Assembly (NCBI GenBank): GCA_950054255.1
Contig: CATLOR010000004.1
Location: 62,001 to 126,000 of the forward strand
Length of the DNA stretch: 64,000 bases
Direction of reading: 5' to 3'
From: an uncultured Rickettsiales bacterium
Lineage (GTDB): Bacteria; Pseudomonadota; Alphaproteobacteria; Micavibrionales; GCA-2720935
Shown: positions 9,664 through 19,933 of the stretch, one piece after another
Layout of the letters: every line of letters begins with the position of its first letter
Numbering within the stretch: position 1 is the first letter of the stretch
Translations under genes and position numbers: made by a program
The notes under the pieces: model-generated
Databases searched by the model: none
Seen by the model: the letters and a program-made list of their open reading frames with translations, nothing else
What the model was told of the DNA's origin: nothing

Positions 9664-10629
9664 ATGAATTTAAGAACTCTTTTTAATGCAGATATTCTTG
9701 ACTTGCTTATGTTGGGTAAGGCGTATTTCTCGGATTTTGAGCATGTTAAATCGCTTCCTGGTGGGGAGTTAGAAAATCTTGGACATATCTGGTTTTCTTG
9801 TGAAAATAAGAAGGATATAAAACGGTTATCTAGCGCGTTGTGTTTAGGAATAGATTCAACTACACCATGCCGCAAGGGTTACCAAGATGCAATTTTATTT
9901 GCAAAAGAATATGGGTTTACAATTCGTATTACACGTTTTGACCTAGAGGAAGACTTTTATCGTCGCATGCATGGTATTATGGTTGCTCCTATAGGATGGG
10001 GTAATTTATCAGATGATTTGAGCTTTTACATCTATCCTGGGGAAATTTTATTAGAAAATCATCCAATGAGTGATGGATTTTTGGATATGCCAGACTCAGA
10101 CTCATCTGATGGAAGTGAGTTGTCAGTACAAGGATTTAGAACATGGGATGCAAAATCTAGGAATATGGGAGTTATTGTTTCAGATAATGTGGACACACCA
10201 TTTTTTATTGATACAGATTGTTTGAAAGCAGAAGAAAATCTTATGATTGATAATAAGCAACGTTATGAACTTTATTTGAAACAAGGCCTTAATCCAGGAC
10301 AAGCCTATGCTCGCGTGACTGTTGAAAATTCTGTTGGAACAGAATATGAATGGACCGCACTTCGTCACCAAGATTTAAGAAATGCTTTTTTTGACGCTTG
10401 GCCGAAAGCTCATAAGGGAAGCATGGAGGTGAATAAAGAGAAAATGAAAACATTTCTAGAGATGTGTAAAAGTAAAGTGACAAAGCCTCGCTATGTTCAG
10501 AAACATTTCTGGACTCAATATAGAAATGAAAATGGTATTAACGTTTGGCGTAAGCATGTTTCACCCGCTGAAAAAGAACAATTACATCCAAGTTGGAAAA
10601 AGCCAACGAATTATATTCTTGGATCTTAA
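9664..10629 (+). CDS. Unrecognised protein, first of a tandem paralogue pair
   Basis: I do not recognise this 321-residue protein. It has no signal peptide or membrane helix and looks soluble. It shares, in order, several blocks with the next gene: TPC near residue 68, an FA-x2-x-GF segment leading to RRMHG and PIGW near 100-118, DTDCLKA near 182, GLNPGQAYARV near 206, RHQDLRNAFF near 238, and a strongly conserved C-terminus around RYVQK, NVWRKHVSPAE and LHPSWKKP (about 278-317). The near-identity of the C-terminal 110 residues points to a recent tandem duplication or strong constraint. The Trp-, His- and Arg-rich C-terminus could bind nucleic acid or ligand, but that is inference. The start ATG has a weak AGGG about ten bases upstream. 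Confidence 0.8.
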   Translation: MNLRTLFNADILDLLMLGKAYFSDFEHVKSLPGGELENLGHIWFSCENKKDIKRLSSALCLGIDSTTPCRKGYQDAILFAKEYGFTIRITRFDLEEDFYRRMHGIMVAPIGWGNLSDDLSFYIYPGEILLENHPMSDGFLDMPDSDSSDGSELSVQGFRTWDAKSRNMGVIVSDNVDTPFFIDTDCLKAEENLMIDNKQRYELYLKQGLNPGQAYARVTVENSVGTEYEWTALRHQDLRNAFFDAWPKAHKGSMEVNKEKMKTFLEMCKSKVTKPRYVQKHFWTQYRNENGINVWRKHVSPAEKEQLHPSWKKPTNYILGS

Positions 10630-10647
10630 ATAAAAGCGCTATTTATA

Positions 10648-10657
10648 TTGACATAAT
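10648..10657. promoter_or_regulatory. TTGACATAAT motif upstream of the second paralogue
   Basis: The ten bases repeat the motif found before the first paralogue. It lies only 17 nt before the ATG and partly beside the ribosome-binding site, so it cannot act as the -35 of a normal promoter for this gene. An operator or a duplication remnant is more plausible. Confidence 0.3.
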
Positions 10658-10674
10658 TAATCTAAGGAGGTAAT

Positions 10675-11655
10675 ATGCCTTCTATGAGTTTAAATGAAGA
10701 ATTTAAGAATGAAGCTAGTGAAAAATCAAAACGAGAACTTGTTCGTTTTGAAACGCCAGAATCTGTTGAAGATAAAGACTCTATTTATCGTTATGGCGCG
10801 ATGGATTGGTTTTTTGAGCGTGTAAAAAGAAAGACTATTCAACCTTATTTTCAAGCCCTTGATTTTGATATTTTCTTACAAACACCATGTTTCTCTGGCA
10901 ATCAAGATTTATTGTTTTTCGCAGAAGATCACGGGTTTGTCGTACGCTTAACAACGGCAGATCATGTGAAAAACTTAAAAGATGATTTCTTTAGACGTAT
11001 GCATGGTTTTTTACCTACGCCTATTGGATGGACGAAGATTAAGGATGATACGGGAAGCATTGTAGCTGCTTTATATTTATATGCAGGTGAACATCTCACA
11101 AATCATAAATCAGCCTTAATGCATGCAGATAAGGACATCACGGATGCTTCAATTGGAGATTCAGGATTTTCGCTTTATGATATTCATGGGTTTAATATGG
11201 GCTACATTGATTATTCGGATCATGTACCTGTTATCATGTCTGTTGATACAGATTGTTTGCATGCGACAAAGCAGTGCTTACAAAATAATGAAGTCATGTA
11301 TCAGGATGCTCTTGCCGAAGGGTTAAATCCAGGACAAGCCTATGCACGTGTTGCAGCTCATAATAGTGTTGGAACAGACTATGTAGCGACACCCTATCGT
11401 CATCAAGATTTGAGGAATGCTTTTTTTAAGGCCTGGCCTGATGCGGATCAGGGAAGGTTAAATGCTGATCCAGAAGCTATTCAAGATTTTTTAAAATTGT
11501 GCCAAGACAAAGTGAACTCTGAGCGTTATGTTCAGAAGTATTTTTGGACAAATTATACAAATTCAAATGGTGTAAAAGTATGGCGAAAGCATGTTTCTCC
11601 TGCTGAGAGAGAAAAGCTACATCCTAGTTGGAAAAAACCAGCAAACCGCATTTAA
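10675..11655 (+). CDS. Unrecognised protein, second of a tandem paralogue pair
   Basis: This 326-residue protein is clearly homologous to the preceding gene over nearly its full length. The best block runs from GLNPGQAYARV (near 216) through RHQDLRNAFF to the WRKHVSPAE and LHPSWKKP C-terminus. The N-terminal ~45 residues are charged and differ from the first copy, while RRMHG and PIGW are kept. It has a strong AAGGAGG ribosome-binding site, unlike the first copy, so it may be the better expressed member. There is no signal peptide or membrane segment. Its stop overlaps the stop of the convergent MAPEG gene by 4 nt. No function can be assigned. Confidence 0.85.
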   Translation: MPSMSLNEEFKNEASEKSKRELVRFETPESVEDKDSIYRYGAMDWFFERVKRKTIQPYFQALDFDIFLQTPCFSGNQDLLFFAEDHGFVVRLTTADHVKNLKDDFFRRMHGFLPTPIGWTKIKDDTGSIVAALYLYAGEHLTNHKSALMHADKDITDASIGDSGFSLYDIHGFNMGYIDYSDHVPVIMSVDTDCLHATKQCLQNNEVMYQDALAEGLNPGQAYARVAAHNSVGTDYVATPYRHQDLRNAFFKAWPDADQGRLNADPEAIQDFLKLCQDKVNSERYVQKYFWTNYTNSNGVKVWRKHVSPAEREKLHPSWKKPANRI

Positions 11656-12089
11656 AATGTGGGGCATAGTAAAGCAACACCAAAATAAGCTGTAATATTC
11701 ATGATGGCAGCACTTGCTAAGATTAAAAATGTTAAGATCATCCCTATAAATCTAGGCAGTGTTGCAGCATCAGGTTTTTTATACAAACCCCACGCATGAA
11801 GAAGGCGCGCTATAACAAGAGCAATGCCCAAGCCATGGAGGATGTATGTGCAGCTATTATGTAGTTCTAATAGCAAGATTAAGAATAAGATAATTGGTAC
11901 ATATTCAATGAAATTTCCGTGAATACGAATAGCTTTCAGGAGCTCTCTTTCTCCTTCCATGCCATCAGCGCGTCCAGAACCAATAGGGATTTTATGTTTA
12001 AAACGACGCGTTATGATAAAAGCAACCATCGGGATAATAAATAAAGCAAGTATGCCAGCGTAGAGCATTGTAATATGAGGAACAACCAT
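11652..12089 (-). CDS. MAPEG family membrane protein
   Basis: A 145-residue protein with four predicted membrane helices (about 5-27, 62-78, 83-100 and 114-135). Between the first two is the loop RADGMEGERELLKAIRIHGNF, which contains the Arg/Glu/His-Asn pattern of the MAPEG family. In eukaryotes MAPEG proteins are microsomal glutathione transferases and eicosanoid enzymes; bacterial relatives are mostly uncharacterised, so the substrate is unknown. The ribosome-binding site AAGGAG is well placed. It lies just downstream of tldD on the same strand with a 22-nt gap and may be co-transcribed with it. Confidence 0.85.
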   Translation of the reverse strand: MVVPHITMLYAGILALFIIPMVAFIITRRFKHKIPIGSGRADGMEGERELLKAIRIHGNFIEYVPIILFLILLLELHNSCTYILHGLGIALVIARLLHAWGLYKKPDAATLPRFIGMILTFLILASAAIMNITAYFGVALLCPTF

Positions 12090-12111
12090 GAAAATAAACT
12101 CCTTGTACTAA

Positions 12112-13527
12112 TTAATTTTGTTGACCACCAACAGTGATGCCGTCAATTCTTAAAGTTGGTTGCCCGACACAAACAGGAACCCATTGACCATTTTTTCCAC
12201 AATTTCCAATCCCGTCATCTAATTTTGAATCATTACCAACCATAGAAACTTTTTGCATGGTTTCAGGGCCATTCCCGATTAGCGTTGCTCCTTTAATAGG
12301 GGTGGTTACTTTTCCATTTTCGATCAAATAAGCTTCTGTCATCTCAAAGACAAATTGCCCAGATGTGATATCAACAGAGCCACCACCAAATGTGGGGGCG
12401 AAAATACCATTATCAACAGATTTTATAATTTCTGCGGGGACATGATTACCAGAGGCAATATACGTGTTTGTCATACGTGGGAATGGTTGATGTGCATATG
12501 ATTCACGACGTCCATTCCCTGTGGAATGCGTATTCATTAACCGAGCATTGAGGCGATCTTGCATATAGCCTTTTAAAATACCATCTTCGATTAAAACATT
12601 TTCTTGTGTTGGTGTCCCTTCATCATCAAAATTAAGAGAGCCTCGTGCATTTTCAATATTACCATGATCTAGGACGGTGACACCTTTTGCGGCAACTTGT
12701 TCTCCAATTCGATCAGAGTAAATAGAGGTTTTCTTACGATTGAAATCACCCTCTAAGCCGTGACCTACAGCTTCGTGTAACAAGACGCCTGGCCAACCAT
12801 TTCCTAATACAACCGTCATTTCACCAGCGGGCGCCGCAACAGCCTCCATATTCACCCATGCTTGGCGTAACGCCTCATCTGCATGGTGATGCCAGCGTGT
12901 TTCATCAAAAACAAAATCATAGCCATAGCGTCCACCAAAGCCAGAATAACCTTGTTCGCTACGATCATCTTTTTCAAGCGTGACTTGAATAGACATACGC
13001 ACCATTGGGCGGTGGTCTTTTAAATGAAGACCGCCCGGTTTCATAATCTCAATGATTGAGTTTTTGGCGGCCAGTGAAATGGAGACTTGTCTTACGAAAG
13101 AGTCTTTATTGCGAACATAAGTGTCAATTTGGGCTAAGAGATCCGTCTTTTGTTTTTGTGTATAAGATGCAAGGGGGTCTTTTTGTGTATATAAGGGAGC
13201 TATTTTTGCGCTTGTATGGGCGGTTATATAGCTCGTATTTTCGTTTGTAATTTGTTTAACAGTTTGGCATGCGCGATCAAAGCTTTCTTGCGTGAAAGAA
13301 TTAGAATGGGCATAGGCTGTTAATTCATCCACGACAGATCGGAGCCCAAAGCCATTATCGATGTTATGGCTTACAGATTTTAAACGCCCATCATCAAAGC
13401 TAAAGCCTTCCGTTACAGAATATTCGAGATAAAGTTCACCATCATCGGCATTATGAAGCGTTTGTTCTAAGCCGCTCATAATGGTGTTTTGTTCAAAGTC
13501 ACTTGATATCCAAAAAGGTGAAGTCAT
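12112..13527 (-). CDS. tldD: Metalloprotease TldD
   Basis: TldD pairs with TldE/PmbA as a zinc protease that degrades unfolded peptides and matures peptide antibiotics such as microcin B17. The zinc motif HEAVGHGLEGD is present in the middle of the protein, and the family blocks ADDGELYLEY, FDDGRLKS and the GxxVDIxSGxF-like C-terminal segment are seen. I place the start at ATG 13527 (471 residues). An upstream GTG at 13608 lies inside the end of lepA, has no ribosome-binding site, and would add 27 residues not expected for the family. From 13527 there are 26 residues before ADDGELYLEY, as in relatives. TldE is not in this window. Confidence 0.93.
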   Translation of the reverse strand: MTSPFWISSDFEQNTIMSGLEQTLHNADDGELYLEYSVTEGFSFDDGRLKSVSHNIDNGFGLRSVVDELTAYAHSNSFTQESFDRACQTVKQITNENTSYITAHTSAKIAPLYTQKDPLASYTQKQKTDLLAQIDTYVRNKDSFVRQVSISLAAKNSIIEIMKPGGLHLKDHRPMVRMSIQVTLEKDDRSEQGYSGFGGRYGYDFVFDETRWHHHADEALRQAWVNMEAVAAPAGEMTVVLGNGWPGVLLHEAVGHGLEGDFNRKKTSIYSDRIGEQVAAKGVTVLDHGNIENARGSLNFDDEGTPTQENVLIEDGILKGYMQDRLNARLMNTHSTGNGRRESYAHQPFPRMTNTYIASGNHVPAEIIKSVDNGIFAPTFGGGSVDITSGQFVFEMTEAYLIENGKVTTPIKGATLIGNGPETMQKVSMVGNDSKLDDGIGNCGKNGQWVPVCVGQPTLRIDGITVGGQQN

Positions 13528-13594
13528 AATTGCTACATATGTTGGTTCATAATCGTAACCATAGTTTAAAGCAAATTGCGTATAAGAAAAGAGC

Positions 13595-15400
13595 TTATTT
13601 ATTATCACCCATTTTTAAGGCTTCAATAAAGGCTGATTGAGGGATGTTTACATTCCCGTATTGACGCATTTTGGCTTTCCCTTTTTTCTGTTTCTCAAGA
13701 AGTTTCTTTTTACGAGAAATATCACCACCATAACATTTAGCCGTTACATCTTTACGCATAGCAGAAACATTTTCACGGGCAATCACTTTTGCACCTAAGG
13801 CTGCTTGAATAGCAATCTTAAACATTTGACGAGGAATAAGATCTTTTAGGCGTTCACAAAGCTGGCGACCTCTGTATTCGGCTTGTGTTCTGTGTACAAC
13901 CATGGAGAGTGCATCAACAGGCTCTTGGTTAACAAGGATACTCATTTTAACAAGATCTCCTTCTTGATATCCATCCATCTCATAATCAAAACTTGCATAG
14001 CCTCTAGAAATAGATTTGAGGCGGTCGTAAAAATCAAAGACAATTTCGTTTAAGGGAAGACGATAAATCATCATCGCACGATTACCTACATAGGTTAATT
14101 CAATTTGCTCACCACGGCGTTCTTGACAGAGTTGTAAGATCCCCCCTAAATAATCATCTGGGAGTAAAATAGTTGCTTTAATCCAAGGTTCTTCAATATA
14201 GTCGATTTTAACAACATCAGGCATATCTGAAGGGTTGTATAGGTCAAAGCTTTCGCCGTTTGTTTGGTGGATTTTATAGACAACGCTTGGTGCTGTTGGA
14301 ATAAGATCAAGATCATATTCGCGTTCCAGACGTTCTTGAATGATTTCCATGTGTAACAGGCCTAAGAATCCGCACCTAAAGCCCATGCCTAGAGCTTGAG
14401 AGTTCTCTGGTTCATAGTGAAGTGAGGCATCGTTTAGAGAAAGTTTACCAAGGCTATCTCTTAATTTCTCATATTCTGAACTATCGGCAGGGAAGAGTGA
14501 GCAAAAAACCATTGGGATAGAAGGTTTAAATCCATCCAAAGACGTTGTGCACGGTCTTTTCTCATCCGTAATCGTATCACCAATCTTTGTATCATGAATG
14601 GTTTTAACACCACAGGTAATGAACCCCATTTCTCCAGGTCCTAATTCGTCAACCATAACGCCTTTTGGTGTGAAGATACCAACACGGTCGATTTCGCGTA
14701 CGATACCTGCTTTTATAAATTTTGCTTTTTGGCCTTTTTTTAATTTACCTTCAAAGACGCGTACCAAAATCACAACGCCTAGATAGGCATCATACCAGCT
14801 GTCAACGAGAAGTGCTTTTGTCGGCTCTTCTACTTCGCCTTTTGGGGGAGGGAGGAGTGTAATAATTGATTCAAGCAGATCTTCGATCCCTTCACCTGTT
14901 TTAGCAGATGTTCCAACAGCGCATGATGTATCAAGCCCAATCACATCTTCAATTTGAGCTTTAACACGTTCAGGATCAGCAGCAGGTAAATCAATTTTAT
15001 TGATGACAGGAATAATTTCATGATCATGGTCTAGGGCTTGATAGACGTTAGCAAGCGTTTGTGCTTCAACACCTTGTGAAGCGTCAACAATTAATAAAGA
15101 CCCTTCGCAGGCAGACAGCGAGCGCGAAACTTCGTAAGCAAAGTCAACATGACCTGGTGTGTCCATTAAATTTAATTGATATGTGTTGCCATCACGTGCT
15201 GTGTAATTTAAACGCACAGTTTGAGCTTTAATCGTTATGCCACGCTCACGCTCAATATCCATTGAATCAAGGACTTGTTCTTTCATTTCACGGTCGTCTA
15301 AGCCACCACAATGCTGAATAAGGCGGTCAGCGAGTGTTGATTTTCCGTGATCAATATGGGCAATGATCGAAAAGTTACGAATATATTTTAATTCAGTCAT
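13595..15400 (-). CDS. lepA: Elongation factor 4 (LepA) GTPase
   Basis: A 601-residue translational GTPase, the standard LepA length. The G domain shows G1 AHIDHGKST near residue 14, [16 protein letters not shown] and NKIDLP. The C-terminal LepA-specific domain ends in the Lys-rich [16 protein letters not shown] block and is followed by [12 protein letters not shown]. LepA binds the ribosome and is implicated in back-translocation, 30S biogenesis and initiation under stress. The ATG at 15398-15400 has no clear ribosome-binding site. It heads a minus-strand group lepA-tldD-MAPEG and is divergent from the orphan at 15526. Confidence 0.98.
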   Translation of the reverse strand: MTELKYIRNFSIIAHIDHGKSTLADRLIQHCGGLDDREMKEQVLDSMDIERERGITIKAQTVRLNYTARDGNTYQLNLMDTPGHVDFAYEVSRSLSACEGSLLIVDASQGVEAQTLANVYQALDHDHEIIPVINKIDLPAADPERVKAQIEDVIGLDTSCAVGTSAKTGEGIEDLLESIITLLPPPKGEVEEPTKALLVDSWYDAYLGVVILVRVFEGKLKKGQKAKFIKAGIVREIDRVGIFTPKGVMVDELGPGEMGFITCGVKTIHDTKIGDTITDEKRPCTTSLDGFKPSIPMVFCSLFPADSSEYEKLRDSLGKLSLNDASLHYEPENSQALGMGFRCGFLGLLHMEIIQERLEREYDLDLIPTAPSVVYKIHQTNGESFDLYNPSDMPDVVKIDYIEEPWIKATILLPDDYLGGILQLCQERRGEQIELTYVGNRAMMIYRLPLNEIVFDFYDRLKSISRGYASFDYEMDGYQEGDLVKMSILVNQEPVDALSMVVHRTQAEYRGRQLCERLKDLIPRQMFKIAIQAALGAKVIARENVSAMRKDVTAKCYGGDISRKKKLLEKQKKGKAKMRQYGNVNIPQSAFIEALKMGDNK

Positions 15401-15525
15401 AATAGATTAACAGTTTTTCTTTATTATAAGTTTAGCATTTATTTAACAGTAATTTTAGAATATGATGAAAAAGTAGTCTTTTTTAAAGAAAAATCTTCTT
15501 TAAACCCCAAAATAAAATTGAAAGT

Positions 15526-16467
15526 ATGAAAGCATCTGAAGTTTTTGAATTTTTAAAATCAGTTTTTAGCATCGGAAAAATAGACGATGTGGGGAAAAAA
15601 CACGTCCCTTATGCGCTCGCATTAAGTCGTGAAAAAACAGAATTATTTGAAAAAGATGAAGCCGAGAAAAGAGGGGAGTTACTCGAAACCTTTCGCTCGA
15701 ACCGGTGTCAATTTAACTTAGACCACACAATTGTTGTGATTAGAACTCAATTTATCTATCAAGCGTTGCGCTATGCATCCCTTATGATTGATGATTATGA
15801 AACAAAGGGCCCTTTTTCTGAACGCACTGTTAATTGGGATAAAATGTGGCAAGAGAGCCACTCTCCGCATGATATGAGTAATCAAAATTTTGGTTGGATA
15901 CAGGTTTATGTCGATGGTCGTTGCTTATTTGCGACGACAAAAAACCCACATTTAGATGTGATTGAAAAATGTATTATGGTCGGTGAATTGAAAAGCTATG
16001 ATGATGCATTGTTGGTTGCTGAAAAATTATTTGAAGATAGTGGTCGTCCTGTCTTTTTAAAAACCGATACGATATTGACTGTTAATCTTAAAGAAACCCA
16101 AGATAATTTTAATTGTGGTTTTATTAATTCGGCATATTCTCATGGTGGTGATCAAAGTTCGAATGTTATGTTTTCTATGCGTGTTGCAAAACAGACTAAG
16201 AACCCACCAAAAGTCCAACAAATCCTTATGACAGGAGCTGATTTTATTGAGTCGATTCATTTAACGTCCCGTATGAACTTTATGAAGAAAAAGGCTCAAG
16301 ATAGAACAAATAAATTAACGGAGTTAGAGATTGAGCAAGCGGGTGATATTCGTCTGCGCCGTAATAAATTAGAAGCACGTATTGATACATTTGAATCTAT
16401 TTATACGATTAAATACAGGCCAGAACGTCCCATTTTAAAACAAGAAGACGACTTTTTGTTCTTCTAA
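15526..16467 (+). CDS. Unrecognised 313-residue protein
   Basis: I do not recognise this protein. It is soluble in appearance, with no signal peptide or membrane helix. The first ~60 residues are charged. The middle is mixed alpha/beta, with a run from IVVIRTQFIYQALRYASL to SNQNFGWIQVYVDGR. A Lys/Arg- and Glu-rich helical segment lies at about 250-295, perhaps coiled coil, and the acidic-aromatic tail ends EDDFLFF. It is divergent from lepA across a 125-bp AT-rich gap. Its stop overlaps that of the next convergent orphan by 4 nt. Base composition matches the neighbours, so there is no sign of recent transfer. Confidence 0.8.
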   Translation: MKASEVFEFLKSVFSIGKIDDVGKKHVPYALALSREKTELFEKDEAEKRGELLETFRSNRCQFNLDHTIVVIRTQFIYQALRYASLMIDDYETKGPFSERTVNWDKMWQESHSPHDMSNQNFGWIQVYVDGRCLFATTKNPHLDVIEKCIMVGELKSYDDALLVAEKLFEDSGRPVFLKTDTILTVNLKETQDNFNCGFINSAYSHGGDQSSNVMFSMRVAKQTKNPPKVQQILMTGADFIESIHLTSRMNFMKKKAQDRTNKLTELEIEQAGDIRLRRNKLEARIDTFESIYTIKYRPERPILKQEDDFLFF

Positions 16468-17024
16468 GATCTGAGTTCTGCTCGTACTAAATGTACAGAG
16501 GCTCTCTCTTCCCTTTTATCAGCCATAAACATTTGAATATGAGAAGCGTCGTGCGGTGAAATTGCATATGTGTCTGTTTGTTCATAGGTTGGGTTTTTAT
16601 CGAGGCAATGATATCTGTGAGCGCCATCTCTATTTATGTGATATTCATCCGCTCTTACAAAGACGTTGCGTAAGTCCCCTTTATACGCATTTTTAAGCAT
16701 ATAGATTAAAATATCTTCAGTAGGGAGAAACCATTGTCCTTTATATTCGCCTTTACGTAGGTGTGAAGCAAGCGTTTCGTATGTGCTAAACATGAGTGTT
16801 GGTTTATCATTTTCCGCATCAGCAAGATTTCTTTGGTCAAGAACTTCATAAAGTTTATTAAAAGGCACTAGGAGTTGACGTGCGTCATGTGTAAATAAAT
16901 TTTGAGGTGCGGCATAAAGATCAAAGACCATACTTAAAGAACGCCCAAACTCATCTTTTGGCTCCCATTTGCCTAAATAGATCCCTTTGCCTTCTATATG
17001 TTTAAATTTTTTTGAAAACCACAT
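16464..17024 (-). CDS. Unrecognised 186-residue protein
   Basis: The product is soluble, aromatic-rich and rich in Asp and Arg, with no signal peptide and no motif I can name. Visible stretches include GIYLGKWEPKDEFGRS near the start, KGEYKGQWFLPTEDIL in the middle and YAISPHDASHIQMF near the end. I chose ATG 17024 because AAGGAG lies eight bases upstream; a GTG at 17030 is in frame but worse placed. It sits between acnA and the other orphan, and the acnA terminator precedes it. Confidence 0.72.
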   Translation of the reverse strand: MWFSKKFKHIEGKGIYLGKWEPKDEFGRSLSMVFDLYAAPQNLFTHDARQLLVPFNKLYEVLDQRNLADAENDKPTLMFSTYETLASHLRKGEYKGQWFLPTEDILIYMLKNAYKGDLRNVFVRADEYHINRDGAHRYHCLDKNPTYEQTDTYAISPHDASHIQMFMADKREERASVHLVRAELRS

Positions 17025-17071
17025 AAACACCTCTCCTTATTTTTTCATAAACTATAGGTGAGGATATAAAA

Positions 17072-17100
17072 AAAGCAAGGCATGATTTCGCCTTGCTTTT
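17072..17100 (-). terminator. Rho-independent terminator of acnA
   Basis: AAAGCAAGGC and GCCTTGCTTT form a 10-bp stem with an 8-9-nt loop. On the minus strand it is followed by a run of T, 20 nt after the acnA stop. The A-run on the other side would allow it to act in both directions. Confidence 0.85.
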
Positions 17101-17119
17101 ATTTTAATATAAATAGTGA

Positions 17120-19813
17120 TTAAGCAGATTTAGCAATATCACGTAACACGTAATGCAAAATGCCTTCGTTGCGATAGTAATCCAACTCATCAAGTGTATC
17201 AATACGAATGAGGAGATCCACATCTTTAGTTGAGCTATCAGCGTAATGAATCGTCATTGTGATTGATCCACGTGGGTCAATATTATCAAGACCTTTGATG
17301 TCAAATGTTTCATCACCTTTTAAGTCTAATGTATCGCGTGAAACACCGTCTTTGAATTGAAGCGGTAAAACACCCATTCCGATTAGGTTTGAACGGTGAA
17401 TACGTTCAAAGCTTTCAGCGACAACAGCTTTCACACCAAGGAGACGTGTCCCTTTCGCTGCCCAGTCACGGCTAGAACCAGTGCCATATTCTTTACCAGC
17501 AATAACGACTAGAGGTGTGCCGTTATTCACATGAGCCATCGCGGCGTCATAAATATCGGTTTGTTTACCGTCATAGAGTGTGTATCCACCTTCAACGCCA
17601 TCCAACATTTGGTTTTTGATACGAATATTTGCAAATGTACCACGCATCATCACTTCATGGTTTCCGCGACGAGATCCAAAAGAGTTGAAGTCTTTTTGCG
17701 GAATTTGATGTTCTGTTAGGTAAGAACCAGCAGGGCTGTCTTTCTTAATCGAACCAGCAGGAGAGATATGATCTGTCGTAACAGAATCTGCGAAAATACC
17801 GAGTGCTTTAGCACCAACGATATCCTCAGTCTTAGGAATATCAGCTGTGATTCCATCAAAGAAAGGCGGGTTTTTCACGTAAGTTGAGCTATCATCCCAA
17901 TCATAAGTAAGAGAGGCTGTTGCTTCAACCGCTTGCCATTCTTCAGGTCCTTTAAAGACATCAGCATAACGCTCTTTAAACATTTCAGGCGTTAAGCAAT
18001 GAGCCAAAGTTTCTTTGATTTCTTCGCTTGTTGGCCAAATATCTTTTAAATAAACATCATTACCATCTTTATCTTGGCCGATAGGCTCTTTCATAATGTC
18101 AATTTTCATGCTACCTGCGAGTGCGTAAGCAACGACGAGTGGCGGAGAAGCAAGATAGTTTGCTTTAACATCAGGGCCAATACGGCCTTCAAAGTTACGG
18201 TTTCCTGATAAAACAGAAGTTGCAACGAGGTTGTTATCCGCAATAGATTTTGAAATAGCAGGATCAAGTGGGCCAGAGTTACCAATACATGTTGTACAGC
18301 CATAACCAACAAGATTAAAGCCGAGGGCATCTAAGTCTTTTTGAAGATCTGCTTTTTCAAGATAATCTGTCACAACCTGAGATCCTGGTGCAAGAGATGT
18401 TTTGACCCACGGTTTAACGGTCAGGCCTTTTTCATGCGCTTTTCTAGCAACAAGGCCAGCTCCCACCATAACAGAAGGGTTTGATGTGTTTGTACAGCTT
18501 GTAATCGCAGCAATCACAACATGTCCATGGTCAAGGTCAAAATCTTTACCATCGACGTTAGAAATGTTTGTTTTTTCTGTCACTTTGAATTCTTTTTCAA
18601 GCGTGTGATCAAAGGCAGTGTCGGCTTGTTTTAACAAAATCTTATCTTGTGGACGTTTTGGCCCAGAGATAGAGGGCTCAACAGTTCCTAAATCAAGATA
18701 AAGCGTATCTGTGAATTCTGGATCAGGTGTTGATGTATCACGCCACATACCTTGTTCTTTTGCGTATGCTTCAACCAATTGAACGCGATCTTCATCACGA
18801 CCTGTGAAACGAAGATAATTAATTGTTTCTCTGTCAATTGGGAAGAAACCACATGTCGCCCCATATTCTGGCGCCATATTTGCAATTGTTGCTCTATCAG
18901 CAAGGCTCATATTCTCAAGGCCAGAGCCATAGAATTCAACGAATTTACCAACAACACCGCGTTCGCGTAGCATTTGAACAATTGTTAAAACAACATCAGT
19001 TGCTGTTACACCTTCTGCGGCTTTACCTTCTAGTTTAAAGCCAATGACTTCTGGAATAAGCATAGAAACAGGTTGTCCAAGCATCGCAGCTTCCGCTTCG
19101 ATACCACCAACACCCCAACCTAAAACAGCCAGACCATTAATCATTGTTGTATGGCTATCTGTTCCAACGAGTGTGTCAGGGTATGCAACTAGATTTCCTT
19201 TGTGATCTGGGTTTCTATCATCTTCAACCCATACAGTTTGTCCAAGATATTCTAAATTAACTTGGTGACAAATCCCTGTTCCAGGGGGAACAACACGGAA
19301 ATTATCAAATGCTTTAGAACCCCAACGAAGAAAGGCATAACGTTCTTTGTTGCGTTCAAATTCTAAATCAACATTCTTCTTAAAAGCCGCAGCACTACCG
19401 AATGTATCAACCATAACAGAGTGGTCAATGACGAGATCAACAGCTGAGAGTGGGTTGATTTTTTTTGGATCGCCTCCTAATTTTAACATTGCCTCACGCA
19501 TCGCAGCTAAATCAACCACAGCAGGAACGCCCGTAAAGTCCTGCATTAAAACGCGAGCAGGGCGGTAAGCAATCTCTTTTGTTGATTTCTTCTCTTTCAA
19601 CCAATCTGCAACCGCTTGGATATCTTCTTGTGAAACAGAGCGATCATCTTGGAAGCGAAGTAAGTTCTCTAAAAGAACTTTTAATGAAAAGGGAAGTTTT
19701 GAAACATCACCAATATGTTTCTCAGCTTCTTTAAGCGAGAAATAATCATAAGTTTTGTCGCTAATTGTAATGTTTTGACGTGTGTTAAGAGAATTCTTAC
19801 CGGTTGTAGTCAT
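17120..19813 (-). CDS. acnA: Aconitate hydratase A
   Basis: An 897-residue single-chain aconitase of the AcnA/IRP1 type. It isomerises citrate and isocitrate in the TCA cycle with a [4Fe-4S] cluster. Cluster ligands are visible in [11 protein letters not shown] and in [20 protein letters not shown] and the C-terminal swivel-domain blocks [15 protein letters not shown] and [13 protein letters not shown] are also typical. The ATG at 19813 has a well spaced AAGGAG. It is monocistronic with its own terminator, and is divergent from a small orphan gene. Confidence 0.98.
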   Translation of the reverse strand: MTTTGKNSLNTRQNITISDKTYDYFSLKEAEKHIGDVSKLPFSLKVLLENLLRFQDDRSVSQEDIQAVADWLKEKKSTKEIAYRPARVLMQDFTGVPAVVDLAAMREAMLKLGGDPKKINPLSAVDLVIDHSVMVDTFGSAAAFKKNVDLEFERNKERYAFLRWGSKAFDNFRVVPPGTGICHQVNLEYLGQTVWVEDDRNPDHKGNLVAYPDTLVGTDSHTTMINGLAVLGWGVGGIEAEAAMLGQPVSMLIPEVIGFKLEGKAAEGVTATDVVLTIVQMLRERGVVGKFVEFYGSGLENMSLADRATIANMAPEYGATCGFFPIDRETINYLRFTGRDEDRVQLVEAYAKEQGMWRDTSTPDPEFTDTLYLDLGTVEPSISGPKRPQDKILLKQADTAFDHTLEKEFKVTEKTNISNVDGKDFDLDHGHVVIAAITSCTNTSNPSVMVGAGLVARKAHEKGLTVKPWVKTSLAPGSQVVTDYLEKADLQKDLDALGFNLVGYGCTTCIGNSGPLDPAISKSIADNNLVATSVLSGNRNFEGRIGPDVKANYLASPPLVVAYALAGSMKIDIMKEPIGQDKDGNDVYLKDIWPTSEEIKETLAHCLTPEMFKERYADVFKGPEEWQAVEATASLTYDWDDSSTYVKNPPFFDGITADIPKTEDIVGAKALGIFADSVTTDHISPAGSIKKDSPAGSYLTEHQIPQKDFNSFGSRRGNHEVMMRGTFANIRIKNQMLDGVEGGYTLYDGKQTDIYDAAMAHVNNGTPLVVIAGKEYGTGSSRDWAAKGTRLLGVKAVVAESFERIHRSNLIGMGVLPLQFKDGVSRDTLDLKGDETFDIKGLDNIDPRGSITMTIHYADSSTKDVDLLIRIDTLDELDYYRNEGILHYVLRDIAKSA

Positions 19814-19933
19814 TATATATAGATCTCCTTAAGAAAAAGGTGGAAGACAGAAGTGTATTCGTGTGAGAATGTTAGTATAAGAATCTTAAGGAATCAATAA
19901 GAAAGCCCAAATAGGACTATAAAGGATTTAATC

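Noticed and set aside
10648..10675. TTGACA as -35 of a promoter for the second paralogue
   Set aside because: A -10 at normal spacing would fall on the start codon, yet the gene has a strong ribosome-binding site upstream of that point.
13528..13608. N-terminal extension of tldD from GTG 13608
   Set aside because: It overlaps the end of lepA, has no ribosome-binding site, and the family alignment fits the start at 13527.
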